64,000 bases of DNA from Paenibacillus harenae (GTDB lineage: Bacteria; Bacillota; Bacilli; Paenibacillales; Paenibacillaceae): assembly GCF_030812415.1 (NCBI RefSeq), contig NZ_JAUSST010000001.1, forward strand, positions 868,001-932,000, given 5' to 3'. Position numbers and translations under genes: made by a program. Below, in pieces: positions 1-9,220 of the stretch (position 1 is its first letter; each line of letters starts with the position of its first letter). Under the pieces are notes generated by a model. The model saw only the letters and a program-made list of their open reading frames with translations. It ran no database searches and was not told the origin of the DNA.

Positions 1-46
1 CCCCATTGTTGCCGTTGACGTCTGCGTTTTTCGTCTCATTGTTCAT
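1..46 (-). CDS. Possible 5' end of a gene leaving the window
   Basis: Reading leftward from an ATG at 44-46, the frame stays open to the window edge for 15 codons (MNNETKNADVNGNNG). It lies about 75 bp downstream of rpiA on the same strand. The upstream GGGTGA is only a weak ribosome site, and the Asn/Gly-rich start gives no family clue. It could equally be a chance frame. Confidence 0.3.
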   Translation of the reverse strand, partial: MNNETKNADVNGNNG

Positions 47-120
47 CGTCTGCTTCACCCGTTACCATCATAGCATTTCGCCGTTCGGACAGTCTAGTCC
101 ACCCAAGCTTGCCGCGAATA

Positions 121-798
121 TCACTTTGACTTCGGCAATCGCTCTTCTACCGATCCATCCGTAAAGCCCAAGACGATCCTTTCCGCCATCTTCACGAACA
201 GACCGTTCTCCACGACTCCCGGCAATTGATTCAATGCTGCGCTCAACTGCTCCGCATCCTGGATAACGCCGAAATGGCAATCTAAAATGTAATTCCCGTT
301 ATCGGTGACATAGGCTGCTTCATCGGTCAATCGGAGGACTGGATCGCAATCCAGCTTGCCTAATTGCCTCCTTGTCAGTTCCCAGCCGAATGGAACGACT
401 TCAACCGGCAGCGGAAATTTCCCTAATGCCGGGACCCATTTGGACCCGTCAGCAACGATAATGAGGCGACGGGATGCAGAAGCGACCAGCTTCTCCCGCA
501 GCAGCGCTCCTCCGCCGCCCTTGATCAAGTTCAAATCCGCGTCCGCTTCGTCGGCGCCGTCAATCGTCAAGTCGATCTCGTCTACCTCAGCTAAATCAAG
601 CAGCGGAATGCCGAGCTCCGTTGCAAGCTCTTCCGTTCTCCTTGAAGTCGGCACGCCTTGGATTTGCAGCCCGCCCCGCACCAGCTCGCCCAGCTTCATG
701 ATGGTCCAATACACCGTCGATCCCGTACCAAGACCTACGACCATCCCGTTCTTTACGTACTCCGCCGCTTTTTCTCCGGCCAATTTTTTTCCATCCAT
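121..798 (-). CDS. rpiA: Ribose-5-phosphate isomerase A
   Basis: Cytosolic enzyme of the non-oxidative pentose phosphate pathway, interconverting ribose 5-phosphate and ribulose 5-phosphate. The 225-residue length is normal for RpiA. The family motifs are in order: GLGTGST (22-28), the phosphate-binding loop; DGADEAD (80-86), with the active-site aspartates; and KGGGGA (93-98), followed by the catalytic Glu at 102. The ATG at 798 follows a GGGAGAA ribosome site. It starts 19 bp after the stop of the CE7 esterase on the same strand, so the two are probably co-transcribed. That is an unusual pairing, but deacetylated xylan yields pentoses that enter this pathway. The identification rests on clear motif matches. 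Confidence 0.97.
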   Translation of the reverse strand: MDGKKLAGEKAAEYVKNGMVVGLGTGSTVYWTIMKLGELVRGGLQIQGVPTSRRTEELATELGIPLLDLAEVDEIDLTIDGADEADADLNLIKGGGGALLREKLVASASRRLIIVADGSKWVPALGKFPLPVEVVPFGWELTRRQLGKLDCDPVLRLTDEAAYVTDNGNYILDCHFGVIQDAEQLSAALNQLPGVVENGLFVKMAERIVLGFTDGSVEERLPKSK

Positions 799-817
799 AT
801 TCGTATTCTCCCTTGGG

Positions 818-1777
818 TTACAGCTTAAGCAGGAACTGCATCGTCTTATCGTTGAAGCCCGGCAAATGCTCGTGGCCGAAGTCCGGGAACAGCTCTACCT
901 GCTTCGGAGCCTTAATTTTGTTATAGGCTGCGAATTGCGTGGACGGCGGACAGACCGTATCGCTAAGCCCCACGCCCATCAGCACTTCGCCTTGGATTCT
1001 ATCGGCCAAATACTGGATATCTATATAACCCAGCTTCGTAAAAATTTCGTTCTCCCGTTCATGCTGCGGATCAAAATAACGAAAGAACGTCCTTAGCTCG
1101 GAATAAGCATCCTTAGCGAGGTCCATCTCCCATACGCGCCGATAATCGCTAAGAAACGGAAAGACGGGAGCCAACCGCTTAATTCTCGGTTCCAGCGCGG
1201 CGCAAGCAATCGTGAGCGCCCCCCCTTGCGAGCCGCCCATCGCGCCGACGCGCTCCGGATCGACCTCCGGCATGCTCATTGCGATTCCGGCTAGCTGCGC
1301 CGTATCGAGGAAGATATGCCGGAATAATAAATCATCGGGATTGCCGTCCAATCCTCTAATGATATGACCGTTCAGAGTCGTCCCCTTCACGCCGCCCGAA
1401 TCCTCCGAATGCCCGCCCTGCCCGCGGCAATCCATCGAGAAGACGGAATAGCCGAGCGCTACGTATTGAAGCTTGTCCTGCCAGTCCCCCGCGTTTCCCG
1501 AATAGCCGTGGAATTGCACAACCGCCGGATGAGGCTCGGCTGCCTGCAGCGGCTTCAAATATTTCGCATGAATCCGCGCGCCTCTGACGCCGGTGAAATA
1601 AAGGTCGAAGCATTCCGCGTACGGTACTTGGAACTGGCTGCGGATCAGCTCAATCTGAGGATCGACCGACTTCATCTCTGCAATCGCCCTGTCCCAATAT
1701 TCGGCGTGGTCGGCCGGCTTCGGATTACGTCCCTCGTACACATATAATTCTTCCAACGGCTTGTCTACCAGCGGCAT
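818..1777 (-). CDS. CE7 acetyl xylan esterase / cephalosporin-C deacetylase family
   Basis: Alpha/beta hydrolase of carbohydrate esterase family 7, which removes acetyl groups from xylo-oligosaccharides and similar acetylated sugars. No signal peptide is visible, so it probably acts in the cytoplasm. Numbered from MPLVDKPLEEL, the CE7 signatures are RGQGG (118-122), GGSQGG with nucleophile Ser183, the acid Asp273 in LSDTV, and His302 in FGHEH. The 319-residue length fits the family. The frame is open up to 1906, but the extra N-terminal residues do not look like CE7. Starts at 1777 and 1789 are both possible; 1777 is preferred because the GAGAGGATGG upstream is better spaced and the N-terminus then aligns with family members. 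It probably forms an operon with rpiA. Confidence 0.93.
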   Translation of the reverse strand: MPLVDKPLEELYVYEGRNPKPADHAEYWDRAIAEMKSVDPQIELIRSQFQVPYAECFDLYFTGVRGARIHAKYLKPLQAAEPHPAVVQFHGYSGNAGDWQDKLQYVALGYSVFSMDCRGQGGHSEDSGGVKGTTLNGHIIRGLDGNPDDLLFRHIFLDTAQLAGIAMSMPEVDPERVGAMGGSQGGALTIACAALEPRIKRLAPVFPFLSDYRRVWEMDLAKDAYSELRTFFRYFDPQHERENEIFTKLGYIDIQYLADRIQGEVLMGVGLSDTVCPPSTQFAAYNKIKAPKQVELFPDFGHEHLPGFNDKTMQFLLKL

Positions 1778-1936
1778 AAATAAATCCATCCTCTCTCTCT
1801 CTTTATAAAGCGTTTTCCTTAGTTTAGCATATCGCGAGCCCTGTAGAAATAATAGAATCAGGTATCCCAAATCGTTCTCCAAACCCCTTCGCAAAAAAAG
1901 AAACATACCCCCTCGGTATGTTTCTCCGGCGCCCAG

Positions 1937-2188
1937 CTATGGGCGAAGATGCTGCTTGCGAATTTCGATCGTTCCTTCTGTCATGATGAAAAACCCCTTA
2001 TTTGCGAAGGAAACAATTCGACTCACGCTAATGCCGGTTTGATTGGACAGATCAAGAACCATCGTATCCGGGTTGGCCTCAACGATGCTGCGAAGCTTGC
2101 GGTACATCTTCTCGCAGCTCGGGCACATGTTTTTGCTTGTCCTCTCCGATAATTCTCCGCAAAAATCGCAAATCTGATAGTTTGCCAT
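1937..2188 (-). CDS. Small zinc-ribbon protein resembling YvyF (flagellar-operon protein family)
   Basis: An 83-residue protein with two CxxC pairs near the N-terminus (CDFC and CPSC), then a helical region that reads like a small winged-helix or MerR-type N-terminal segment (residues about 45-68). This layout recalls the YvyF/TIGR03826 family, usually encoded near competence and late flagellar genes. No such neighbours are seen here, so it would be a dispersed paralogue. It starts at an ATG preceded by AAGGAGA and stands alone between the esterase and an oxidoreductase. The zinc-ribbon is directly visible; the family name is by resemblance and the function is unknown. Confidence 0.75.
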   Translation of the reverse strand: MANYQICDFCGELSERTSKNMCPSCEKMYRKLRSIVEANPDTMVLDLSNQTGISVSRIVSFANKGFFIMTEGTIEIRKQHLRP

Positions 2189-2338
2189 GATGTCTCCTTC
2201 TTATCGCCGGAAGCTGTAAGCGATTCTAATGATATGAAAGAATTTGCCGAATTACAGGTATTTTATCATAACCAATAGACATATAGCTCTATAAATTTAT
2301 GCAAGGAAGGAGCTTGTTCGAACTATAAATAAGTCCTC

Positions 2339-3250
2339 TTAACTCACCGTAATCACCACATTGCCCTTCTTATGGCCTTGTTCTACATAACGGTGAGCCT
2401 CTCGAATGTTCTCGAGGGGATAACGTCTATCGATAACCGATTTAAGCTGGCCGGTCTCTAGCAGCTTCTTGATCAACAGCATGTCTTCGACTTTCTCCTT
2501 TGCTACGCCTTGGCCCTCGACGGTCACGAATTTGCCGCCGGGCGTTAAAGCTTTGAGACAGTCGGCTTTCGAGCTTTTGCCTACCGCGTCGAAAATCAGA
2601 TCGTATGTCTCCCCGAGCTCAGCGAAATTCCGTTTCGTATAATCGATGACTTTGTCGGCACCCAAAGACTTCACCAGTTCGATATTATCGGCGCTGCAAA
2701 TGCCCGTTACCTCGGCTCCGAAATGCTTGGCAAGCTGCACCGCCGAAGTCCCTACAGATCCCGAAGCGCCATAGACCGCTACCTTTTGCCCGCTTCTGAT
2801 TTGGCCTTTGCGCAGAAAATGCAGCGACGTTGTGCCTCCGAACGATACGGCCGATGCTTCCGCGTAAGTCGTATTATCCGGAATATGAGCCATTACCGCG
2901 TCTTCGGATAAACAGATGTACTCCGCATAAGCCCCGAAGTGCATACCCGTCATCGCGAAGATTCGGTCTCCCTTCTTAAACCGCGTTACGCGGCTGCCCA
3001 CTGTAACGACTTCCCCCGCCAGCTCCACGCCTAGAATCGGATTTCTCGGTTTCGTAAAGCCAAGGACGATTCGCATCGGAATCCAGAACAGCAGCGGGCT
3101 GCGAAAGCCTCGAACCCTGCAATCCCCCGACGTGACCGTCGTCGCATGCACGTTAATCAGAACTTCGTGATCTTTCGGAATCGGCTTTACAACTTCTCTT
3201 AGCTCCAGAACGTCCGGCGAGCCGTACTTCGTGCAAATAATCGCTTTCAT
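2339..3250 (-). CDS. NAD(P)-dependent MDR-family oxidoreductase (quinone reductase-like)
   Basis: A 303-residue medium-chain dehydrogenase/reductase. The N-terminal GroES-like fold (1-120) is followed by a Rossmann domain with a nucleotide motif at 160-167 (YGASGSVG). The catalytic and structural zinc cysteine clusters of classical alcohol dehydrogenases are absent, which points to the zinc-independent quinone-oxidoreductase branch. A close paralogue lies at 20094-21014. The AraC gene ending at 3333 is upstream on the same strand. A 12-bp palindrome ATACTTAAGTAT at 3316-3327 and a TATAAT-like box lie in the gap, so the gene probably has its own promoter. The substrate cannot be told from sequence. 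Confidence 0.9.
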   Translation of the reverse strand: MKAIICTKYGSPDVLELREVVKPIPKDHEVLINVHATTVTSGDCRVRGFRSPLLFWIPMRIVLGFTKPRNPILGVELAGEVVTVGSRVTRFKKGDRIFAMTGMHFGAYAEYICLSEDAVMAHIPDNTTYAEASAVSFGGTTSLHFLRKGQIRSGQKVAVYGASGSVGTSAVQLAKHFGAEVTGICSADNIELVKSLGADKVIDYTKRNFAELGETYDLIFDAVGKSSKADCLKALTPGGKFVTVEGQGVAKEKVEDMLLIKKLLETGQLKSVIDRRYPLENIREAHRYVEQGHKKGNVVITVS

Positions 3251-3332
3251 CGGTTTCCTTCAACTCCAAACCTCATTTTGCAATTATTATAGCTCGATGC
3301 GGCGGCAGCTTATAGATACTTAAGTATGGACA

Positions 3333-4430
3333 TCAACGGTCGCTGCCGGCTAAATCGACGATCTCCCGCATATTGATACCGGTATTGCGGTATTGCCCGG
3401 GAGACACTCCCGTCCATTTCTTGAAAGCGTTCTGGAACGCGCTTGGCTCGGAGAAGTGGAGCAAATAAGCGATCTCGCCGATCGAATGCGCCTTTATTTG
3501 CAAATAGCTGATCGCGAGCTCCTTCCGCACGCGGGCCGATAACAGATTATATGAGGTTTGTTCCTCGTTCAGCTTATTTTGCAGCGTTCTTGTACTCATA
3601 TTGAAATAATCGGACGTCTGCTGCAGCGTCGGAAAATGCGCGGGCATGCATTTCATCATCCATTGAAACACTTGATCGGAGAACGCATTTCCCTGTATAA
3701 GCCTCTCCTTCGTTTCTTCCGCCAGTTTCTCGAAAATGCCGAGCAGCTTCGGATCCGCATACAGAACGGGATAATTCAGTACCTCCTTGTTCACTCGCAG
3801 GAAATTGTCCTCTCCTCCGAAGCGCGGCGTTCTGCCGAACACGGATTGGTAAGGCTGGACGTTGGTTTGCTCTTCATGAGTGAACTGCACTTCACGGAGC
3901 GTGATGCGCCGATTACTCAGCCTTCCGATCAGGCGATACACAGAGCTAGCCATATCCTCCATGCAATGGCGTGACATTCTCTCGGCACGATTGCTCGCGT
4001 ATAAGCGGATGATGACATCGTCACCCCGATCTTCCCATTCCAAGTTGAATCCGCTCACTAATATGACATTGTAACGCTGATAGGCTGCGAGCGCGTCTGA
4101 CAGCTTTCCCGAGTGCATCATGACATAACCGAGAATGCCCATGTCGGCGATCTCGGCCAGCTCCCCTTGACGCAAACCGAAGAAATCGTCGCCGGTATAC
4201 TCGGCTGCGCATAGAATCAATCGCTCCAGCTCCCTGCCGGAGATCCGCGCTTCCGGATCCTGCAGCAATGCTTCGTCGAAGGAAGCGTATCGGAAGAAAC
4301 TTTCCATCTCGTATCCCTTATGAACAATTGTCTTCATGATCGGATAAACCATTGAAATCGCTATTCGTTGATCGTTCAAGCCAGATCCCGCCTTTGCGCT
4401 TTTGTTCACTTTTATTGCGCCGCTCGTCAT
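3333..4430 (-). CDS. AraC-family regulator with arabinose-binding-like N-terminal domain
   Basis: A 365-residue transcription factor. Residues about 40-220 resemble the AraC ligand-binding type found in OruR/ArgR-like activators. The C-terminal 100 residues carry the double helix-turn-helix, ending in the family signature around FSEPSAFQNAFKKWTGVSPG. It is transcribed divergently from the flavodoxin-fold quinone reductase at 4497 across only 66 bp, so that gene is its likely target. The MDR oxidoreductase downstream on the same strand is another candidate. The ATG at 4430 has a weak ribosome site, and an internal ATG at 4352 is a possible alternative start. Confidence 0.9.
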   Translation of the reverse strand: MTSGAIKVNKSAKAGSGLNDQRIAISMVYPIMKTIVHKGYEMESFFRYASFDEALLQDPEARISGRELERLILCAAEYTGDDFFGLRQGELAEIADMGILGYVMMHSGKLSDALAAYQRYNVILVSGFNLEWEDRGDDVIIRLYASNRAERMSRHCMEDMASSVYRLIGRLSNRRITLREVQFTHEEQTNVQPYQSVFGRTPRFGGEDNFLRVNKEVLNYPVLYADPKLLGIFEKLAEETKERLIQGNAFSDQVFQWMMKCMPAHFPTLQQTSDYFNMSTRTLQNKLNEEQTSYNLLSARVRKELAISYLQIKAHSIGEIAYLLHFSEPSAFQNAFKKWTGVSPGQYRNTGINMREIVDLAGSDR

Positions 4431-4496
4431 TCATCTCTTACCGCAATTTCATTATGCTGTATATATCTTACAACAATATCGCGGAGGAGATCGATC

Positions 4497-5078
4497 ATGA
4501 AATCAAATATTCTCGTCATTACCGGCCATCCCGACACCGAAAGCTTCTGCTCGGCGTTGTCCCAAGCTTATATCGAAGGCGCTAAACAACAGCCGGTGCA
4601 AGTCCGTGCCATTCATATGGGCGAAATCGCGTTCGAACCGAACTTGAAGTATGGCTACCGCCAAAGGACGGAGCTGGAGGAAGATTTGTTGAAAGCGCAG
4701 GAGCTTATCCGCTGGGCGGATCATCTCGTATTCGTCTATCCCGTCTGGTGGGGTGCGATGCCGGCCATTCTGAAAGGCTTCTTCGACCGTGTTTTCTTGC
4801 CGGGCTTTGCCTTCCAATACAAGGAGAATTCCATATTCATGGATAAACTGCTCACCGGCAAGACCGCACGGCTCATCGTGACGAGCGACACGCCCTCCTG
4901 GTACAATCGGTTGATTTATGGGCAAGCCGGGCATCGTGTCATGAAGCAAAACATCTTGCATTTCTGCGGAATCAAGCCCGTTCGGGTAACCGAAATCACA
5001 CCGGTCACCCAATCAACGGAAGAGAAACGCAAAAAATGGCTAGACCAAGTGAAGAGAATGGGCGAGCGGCTAGCTTAG
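4497..5078 (+). CDS. NAD(P)H oxidoreductase, flavodoxin-2 (NQO1/KefF-like) fold
   Basis: A 193-residue flavoprotein of the NAD(P)H:quinone oxidoreductase / MdaB-KefF type, expected to bind FMN or FAD and carry out two-electron reduction of quinones or other electrophiles. Visible signatures are the N-terminal ILVITGHPDTESF loop, PVWWGAMPAILKGFFDRVF in the middle, and GKTARLIVTSDTP. The start chosen at 4497 has a strong GGAGGAG eight bases upstream; the longer open frame begins inside the divergent promoter. It shares that promoter region with the AraC regulator at 3333-4430, suggesting inducible detoxification. Confidence 0.93.
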   Translation: MKSNILVITGHPDTESFCSALSQAYIEGAKQQPVQVRAIHMGEIAFEPNLKYGYRQRTELEEDLLKAQELIRWADHLVFVYPVWWGAMPAILKGFFDRVFLPGFAFQYKENSIFMDKLLTGKTARLIVTSDTPSWYNRLIYGQAGHRVMKQNILHFCGIKPVRVTEITPVTQSTEEKRKKWLDQVKRMGERLA

Positions 5079-5110
5079 AGGATGTATGGGGGTGAATGGA
5101 GGAAACAACA

Positions 5111-5143
5111 CAAGCCCGCGAATCCCTATGATTCACGGGCTTG
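5111..5143. terminator. Hairpin between convergent genes
   Basis: Arms CAAGCCCGCGAAT (5111-5123) and ATTCACGGGCTTG (5131-5143) pair with one mismatch over 13 bp around a 7-nt loop. It sits between the convergent quinone reductase and alpha/beta hydrolase. No strong U-tract follows on either strand, so termination efficiency is uncertain. Confidence 0.6.
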
Positions 5144-5166
5144 CCATATGAAACGATCGTGTCCGT

Positions 5167-6129
5167 CTATCTTGCAACTTTCAATATTTCCTCGACGACG
5201 ACATCCGGCTTGTATTGATGGAGATAATGTGAGGAATCCGGCACGATGATTTGCTTCCCCGATGAAGACCACTCCGGAAATGCGGCTTGACTGTCTATCC
5301 AGAGCTTATCATTGGCAAACTTGCCAAAATAATCGGCGGATAAGACGGTTAGCGGGAAATCGAACGCCTTCTTGTCCTTTAGAATCGTATCGGCATTGCG
5401 GCGGCTCTGGCGAATTTCATCCGTCATGTCCCTGTTGGCGAGCTGCAGCAGCGTTGACCTGCGTTCCAATTCCTGCAACTCCTGCGGCAGCAGCTTCAAG
5501 GCGTTGCGTTGGTCGTTCATATTGTCGGCGAAACCGTCGAATCGGTACAGCGTACGAATGATACCGGTCTTAAGAGCGAGACGCTGGACTATCGGAATGA
5601 TGGTCAAAGCCGGGCTTTCCTTGTAATATTCCGGACTGCCGCCGTCCACCATCACGATCCCCTTCACTTCGTCCGGGAATCGCTGCGCATAACGGATAAC
5701 TTCCAGCGAGCCAAGCGAATGGCCGACCAGCACATATGGCGGCTGTTGGCCGGACTGTCTCAGCACCTCGCGCAATTCGTCCGTTATGCTGTCGATGTCC
5801 CGCTTCCTGCCCGTCGTGTCGCTATACCCGTAGCCAAACCTGTCGTATACGGCTATTTTGACATGGCCGCGTAGACCTTCATATAGCGGATAGAAGTCCG
5901 AGTACGGATTCACCGTCCCCCAGCCCGAGGCAAATACGACGGTCGTATTCCCTTCTCCTTCCGCATATAGGTGCATCCGATGATTGAACACGTCGTATAA
6001 GTTGCCGACAGGCTGGTACTTGGATCGATCCTGCCTCTCGCCGTTCCATTGATACACCGCGCCCGCAAGCGCTAATAGGAGGATTAAACCTATTCCATAC
6101 AAAGCTGTTTTCCTTATCCGTTTCCACAT
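5167..6129 (-). CDS. Membrane-anchored alpha/beta hydrolase
   Basis: A 320-residue alpha/beta-hydrolase fold protein. A single hydrophobic segment at residues about 10-27 follows a Lys/Arg-rich start, so it is probably anchored to the membrane with the catalytic domain outside. The nucleophile elbow is GHSLGS, followed by VMVDGGSPE. Near the C-terminus the conserved His is in DSSHYLHQYKP. Related proteins are annotated as generic hydrolases or haloperoxidase-like esterases; the substrate is unknown. It is a single gene between a convergent quinone reductase and a 373-bp intergenic stretch. Confidence 0.88.
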   Translation of the reverse strand: MWKRIRKTALYGIGLILLLALAGAVYQWNGERQDRSKYQPVGNLYDVFNHRMHLYAEGEGNTTVVFASGWGTVNPYSDFYPLYEGLRGHVKIAVYDRFGYGYSDTTGRKRDIDSITDELREVLRQSGQQPPYVLVGHSLGSLEVIRYAQRFPDEVKGIVMVDGGSPEYYKESPALTIIPIVQRLALKTGIIRTLYRFDGFADNMNDQRNALKLLPQELQELERRSTLLQLANRDMTDEIRQSRRNADTILKDKKAFDFPLTVLSADYFGKFANDKLWIDSQAAFPEWSSSGKQIIVPDSSHYLHQYKPDVVVEEILKVAR

Positions 6130-6502
6130 CTTCGTAAATTCCCCCTGATACCTTTGCGGCTTTTTCTGGATTTTTTATCCTTTCCTTATTTTACTTGGAA
6201 ATGCCGCTCTGCGTTTCAGTTTTACAATTTCTTTACTAATCGCCTTAACTTGATGAGAAAAACCCTAATCGGAGTACTTCGAAGATGTGCGACCTACAAG
6301 TTTGCGTAGCAAACTCGCTTCGGAAGCAGATGCGGTCAACAAAAAAGGGCTCTCGCGGGTGATCTACGATCAGACCTCCCGGAAAAGCCCCTCTTTCATT
6401 TTGTCCGTTGACACAGGAGGTTTCTGATTCGATTTCTTAAGATAATGAAGCGTATCGCTTCACCCTTGCAAACACGCTCAGACAGTACTCCAGCCCTTCG
6501 AG
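6130..6502. other. 373-bp intergenic stretch
   Basis: It holds the promoter side of the alpha/beta hydrolase (T-rich, no confident hexamers), a short hairpin AGTTTGC-GTA-GCAAACT at 6299-6315, and the terminator of the HupE/UreJ-like gene at 6341-6391. No coding frame in it looks real. Confidence 0.6.
6341..6391 (-). terminator. Intrinsic terminator of the HupE/UreJ-like gene
   Basis: On the minus strand an outer GGGCT/AGCCC stem and an inner GATC...GATC-containing stem close a long imperfect hairpin, followed by TTTTTTG. It is placed 110 bp after the stop of the gene at 6503-7600. Confidence 0.7.
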
Positions 6503-7600
6503 TCAAATCTCTAAAACCCTCTGAAAAAACCAAAACAGGCCTATCGCGATTACAGCGCCGGAGCCGACTGAGACAGCGCGGGGATAAGTCCGGTAACGCC
6601 GCAGAAGTGCAAGCAGCGGGAAAACCAAAGAAATGATGATGATTTGTCCGATCTCCACCCCGGCATTGAAAAATAGCAGGGAAGATAACAAGCTTTCGCG
6701 CGAAAGGTCCATCTCTTGCAATATGCCCGCAAACCCGAATCCGTGCACGAGACCGAAAAGCAGCGTCACGATCGTACGGTGCTTTGGATCTTTATTGAAT
6801 AAATTTTGTGCTGCCACGAAGACGATGCTTGCGGCAATGGCCGACTCTACCCATCGTCCGGGCAATTGAACCAATCCAAAGGTAGCCAGTCCCAGCGTTA
6901 CGCTATGCCCAACCGTGAATGCTGTAACCACTTCCACGACGCTGCCCAACCTTTTGGCGGCAGGCAGCAGGCACAGTACGAACAGAATGTGATCGTACCC
7001 GGTAAAGATGTGCTCTGCGCCAAGGACAATAAATTGCCACGCTTGACGCAGCCAATTGCGTTCGCCGACTACCAGTTCCCGGTTCGTAATGTTGAAGATG
7101 AACTCCTGATCCCCTTGGGGCCCGCTAATTTGAGCGATATTTGAATGGGACTTGTTAACGTCTTTAATAAATACATCATAATGGATACGGGTGGAATCAC
7201 CATCTCCGGAATAAACCAATTGAAATCTGGCCAACCCCGCCTCGCCAACCCTCTCGATGCTTGTGCCGATAAGTTCAGGCTCGACGGGCACCTCGTCACG
7301 GTATATCTTAACCCCGGATGCTACATAATCAAACACCGCCTCTGTCCTGGAGTCAAGCGCTTGTTGAAGTTCCTCAACTGAAGGTGCTGACAACATATCA
7401 ATGGGCATCGGAACCACACTTGCTAGATCGTGGAAGTCCAGGAGCACTTCTACATATACCTCATTCGACTCAATTTGCACATCCATGTACCCGTTTTCCA
7501 TGGCATGCGCGCTTGCGGGCCCGGGGAACAGCACGAACATCGGGACCGTCAGCGCAAGAACCGTAAACAAAGCGGCAATTAACATTATGATCCGTTTCAT
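6503..7600 (-). CDS. HupE/UreJ-like membrane protein
   Basis: A 365-residue protein with an N-terminal signal segment (about 1-32, ending ASA-HA). An extracellular beta-rich domain (about 33-185) is followed by six or seven membrane helices. The membrane part carries the HupE/UreJ signatures GAEHIFTGYDHILF, FTVGHSVTL, FGLVHGFGFA and FFNAGVEIGQ. Their conserved His, Asp and Glu residues are thought to bind nickel, cobalt or another divalent metal. No hydrogenase or urease genes are nearby, so this belongs to the large, poorly characterised group found without them. The ATG at 7600 follows AAAGGAT. It has its own terminator. Confidence 0.88.
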   Translation of the reverse strand: MKRIIMLIAALFTVLALTVPMFVLFPGPASAHAMENGYMDVQIESNEVYVEVLLDFHDLASVVPMPIDMLSAPSVEELQQALDSRTEAVFDYVASGVKIYRDEVPVEPELIGTSIERVGEAGLARFQLVYSGDGDSTRIHYDVFIKDVNKSHSNIAQISGPQGDQEFIFNITNRELVVGERNWLRQAWQFIVLGAEHIFTGYDHILFVLCLLPAAKRLGSVVEVVTAFTVGHSVTLGLATFGLVQLPGRWVESAIAASIVFVAAQNLFNKDPKHRTIVTLLFGLVHGFGFAGILQEMDLSRESLLSSLLFFNAGVEIGQIIIISLVFPLLALLRRYRTYPRAVSVGSGAVIAIGLFWFFQRVLEI

Positions 7601-7640
7601 AGTCGATCCTTTCTTGTATATATACTCGATGCTTTACAAA

Positions 7641-7680
7641 AAATAATAGAGATGGAGACGTGTCTCCATCTCTATTATTT
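7641..7680 (-). terminator. Perfect 19-bp terminator hairpin of the metallophosphoesterase gene
   Basis: A perfect inverted repeat of 19 bp (7641-7659 and 7662-7680) with a 2-nt centre, followed on the minus strand by TTTTTTG. It lies 22 bp beyond the stop of the gene at 7702-9054. Confidence 0.88.
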
Positions 7681-7701
7681 TGCTATTAAGAAGAATAAAA
7701 A

Positions 7702-9054
7702 TTACTTCATCGTTTCGGTCATTTGCTTCTTTCCGTTAGGAAGCTTCTTGATCTCGAACGCGTCGAACGGTTTGCCGGTTGCCGTCCGCGCATCGTACCG
7801 GAGAACGTCTCCATCGACATGAATAAGCTGGTACAGCTGGGTATTTGCGATTGCTTTGTCCACCTGCGCACCATTCTTCTCCCAGACTGCCGCGGAGGAT
7901 TCATACATTTTCGGACCAGAAACCGAGTTCACGAATACCGTTGTACTGTCGTTATCTACAACTTTCTGGCCGGAGTTCTGATTCACAACTTGGCCTCGCG
8001 CATACGTGTGATCATGTCCTTGGAGCACCAAATCCACGTTATATTTCTGAATGATTGGAAGCAGCTTGTTCCGCACTTCCGCGTTGTCGCGCCCCTCTGC
8101 GCTGGAGAAGATCGGATGATGGAACGTGAGAACCGTCCATTTATTCGAATTGTTCGCCAACGTTTGATCGAGCCACGTTACTTGCTTGTCGAGGTTTTCG
8201 CCCCGAAGGTTCGTATCGAGCGATACAATGCGCATGCCTTGGTAGTCAACGTAATATACATTTTCTTTGAATAAGGCTTCATCCGGACCGTTCTGCGGGA
8301 GGGCAAACGTCGGGCGCCAGTAAGGCGTGAGGCCGGCAGGTGTATCTTTCGAGATTCTAGCATACTCGTGGTTTCCGGGAGTCGCAATGCTCGGCACCAT
8401 ACCGTTCAGCCATCCGCCTGCTTTAAACCACTCGCCCCATTGATCGTCGGCGTCGCCATGATTGATCAGGTCTCCGGCATGGACGATGAAGCTCGCTTCC
8501 GGCAGGTCGGAGTATGCGTTGCGGATGACGCGGGACCAGTGCTCCAAAATATCGTTTTGAGCGTCGCCGGCGTAAATGAACGAGAACGGTTCGGCTTCGC
8601 TGGAAGCTGTGGTAAACTCAAACCACTCGCTCCAGTTGACCCCGTCGCCTACGCGATACAGGTATTTTGTTTCCGGCGATAGGTTTTGGAAGTTGACCGA
8701 ATGATATTTCTCCGAGTAGTTCAGGTATGTTGCCAATTCGGAAGTAGTGTCGGCTGGAACAGTCATCGCGCTATCCTCAAAATCGGAGTTGTCAGTTGCC
8801 AATGCGATTTGGGCTTGTGGCGTGGTGACGTTAACATCCGTGCGCCAGGTTACGGCTTGAGTAGTCGCCGTATCGCCCTCCCACGTCAGGATAACCCTGT
8901 CGGGCTGCAGGGACGGTTTATAAATTTCTGCGGTCGGCATCTTCGTTGCTAACTGCTCTGCCACAACATTGACAGCAGGAACAGCCAGTATTGCGGCGGA
9001 CAGCAGCAGGGTTGTACGAACCCACCTCTTGTCGGTCCATTTTTTAATCATCAT
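7702..9054 (-). CDS. Secreted metallophosphoesterase (purple acid phosphatase-like) with fibronectin-like N-domain
   Basis: A 450-residue exported phosphoesterase. A Lys/Arg-rich start and hydrophobic segment (about 14-32) form a signal peptide. Residues about 45-150 form the purple-acid-phosphatase-type fibronectin-like domain. The calcineurin-like metal site follows: GDAQ (163-166), HAGD (192-195), GNHE (227-230), a later HHPIFS, and QGHDH. Such enzymes release phosphate from extracellular phosphomonoesters. A TTTACA element in the promoter region resembles a PhoP half-site, but no full Pho box could be read. It stands alone with its own terminator. The second Met is an equally good start. 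Confidence 0.93.
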   Translation of the reverse strand: MMIKKWTDKRWVRTTLLLSAAILAVPAVNVVAEQLATKMPTAEIYKPSLQPDRVILTWEGDTATTQAVTWRTDVNVTTPQAQIALATDNSDFEDSAMTVPADTTSELATYLNYSEKYHSVNFQNLSPETKYLYRVGDGVNWSEWFEFTTASSEAEPFSFIYAGDAQNDILEHWSRVIRNAYSDLPEASFIVHAGDLINHGDADDQWGEWFKAGGWLNGMVPSIATPGNHEYARISKDTPAGLTPYWRPTFALPQNGPDEALFKENVYYVDYQGMRIVSLDTNLRGENLDKQVTWLDQTLANNSNKWTVLTFHHPIFSSAEGRDNAEVRNKLLPIIQKYNVDLVLQGHDHTYARGQVVNQNSGQKVVDNDSTTVFVNSVSGPKMYESSAAVWEKNGAQVDKAIANTQLYQLIHVDGDVLRYDARTATGKPFDAFEIKKLPNGKKQMTETMK

Positions 9055-9220
9055 TATCTTCCTCTCTACCCTTTAATTTGGATTACGAGGTTCATCATAC
9101 TTTAATAGTGTAAAGCGAAGGTCAACCTCATATTTTATAATTATTAAGATCAACTATTCGCAGAGCCAAAATCGGATTAGAGATATTTGTGCTGCGGTAC
9201 CGACAACCTCCTTAAAATAC

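Noticed and set aside
356..1096. Plus-strand open frame of 246 codons over rpiA and the esterase
   Set aside because: It overlaps two well-identified minus-strand genes, has Ser/Pro-rich antisense composition and no ribosome site.
9065..9175. Pho box in front of the metallophosphoesterase
   Set aside because: Only one TTTACA element is visible; the spaced repeats needed for PhoP binding are not.
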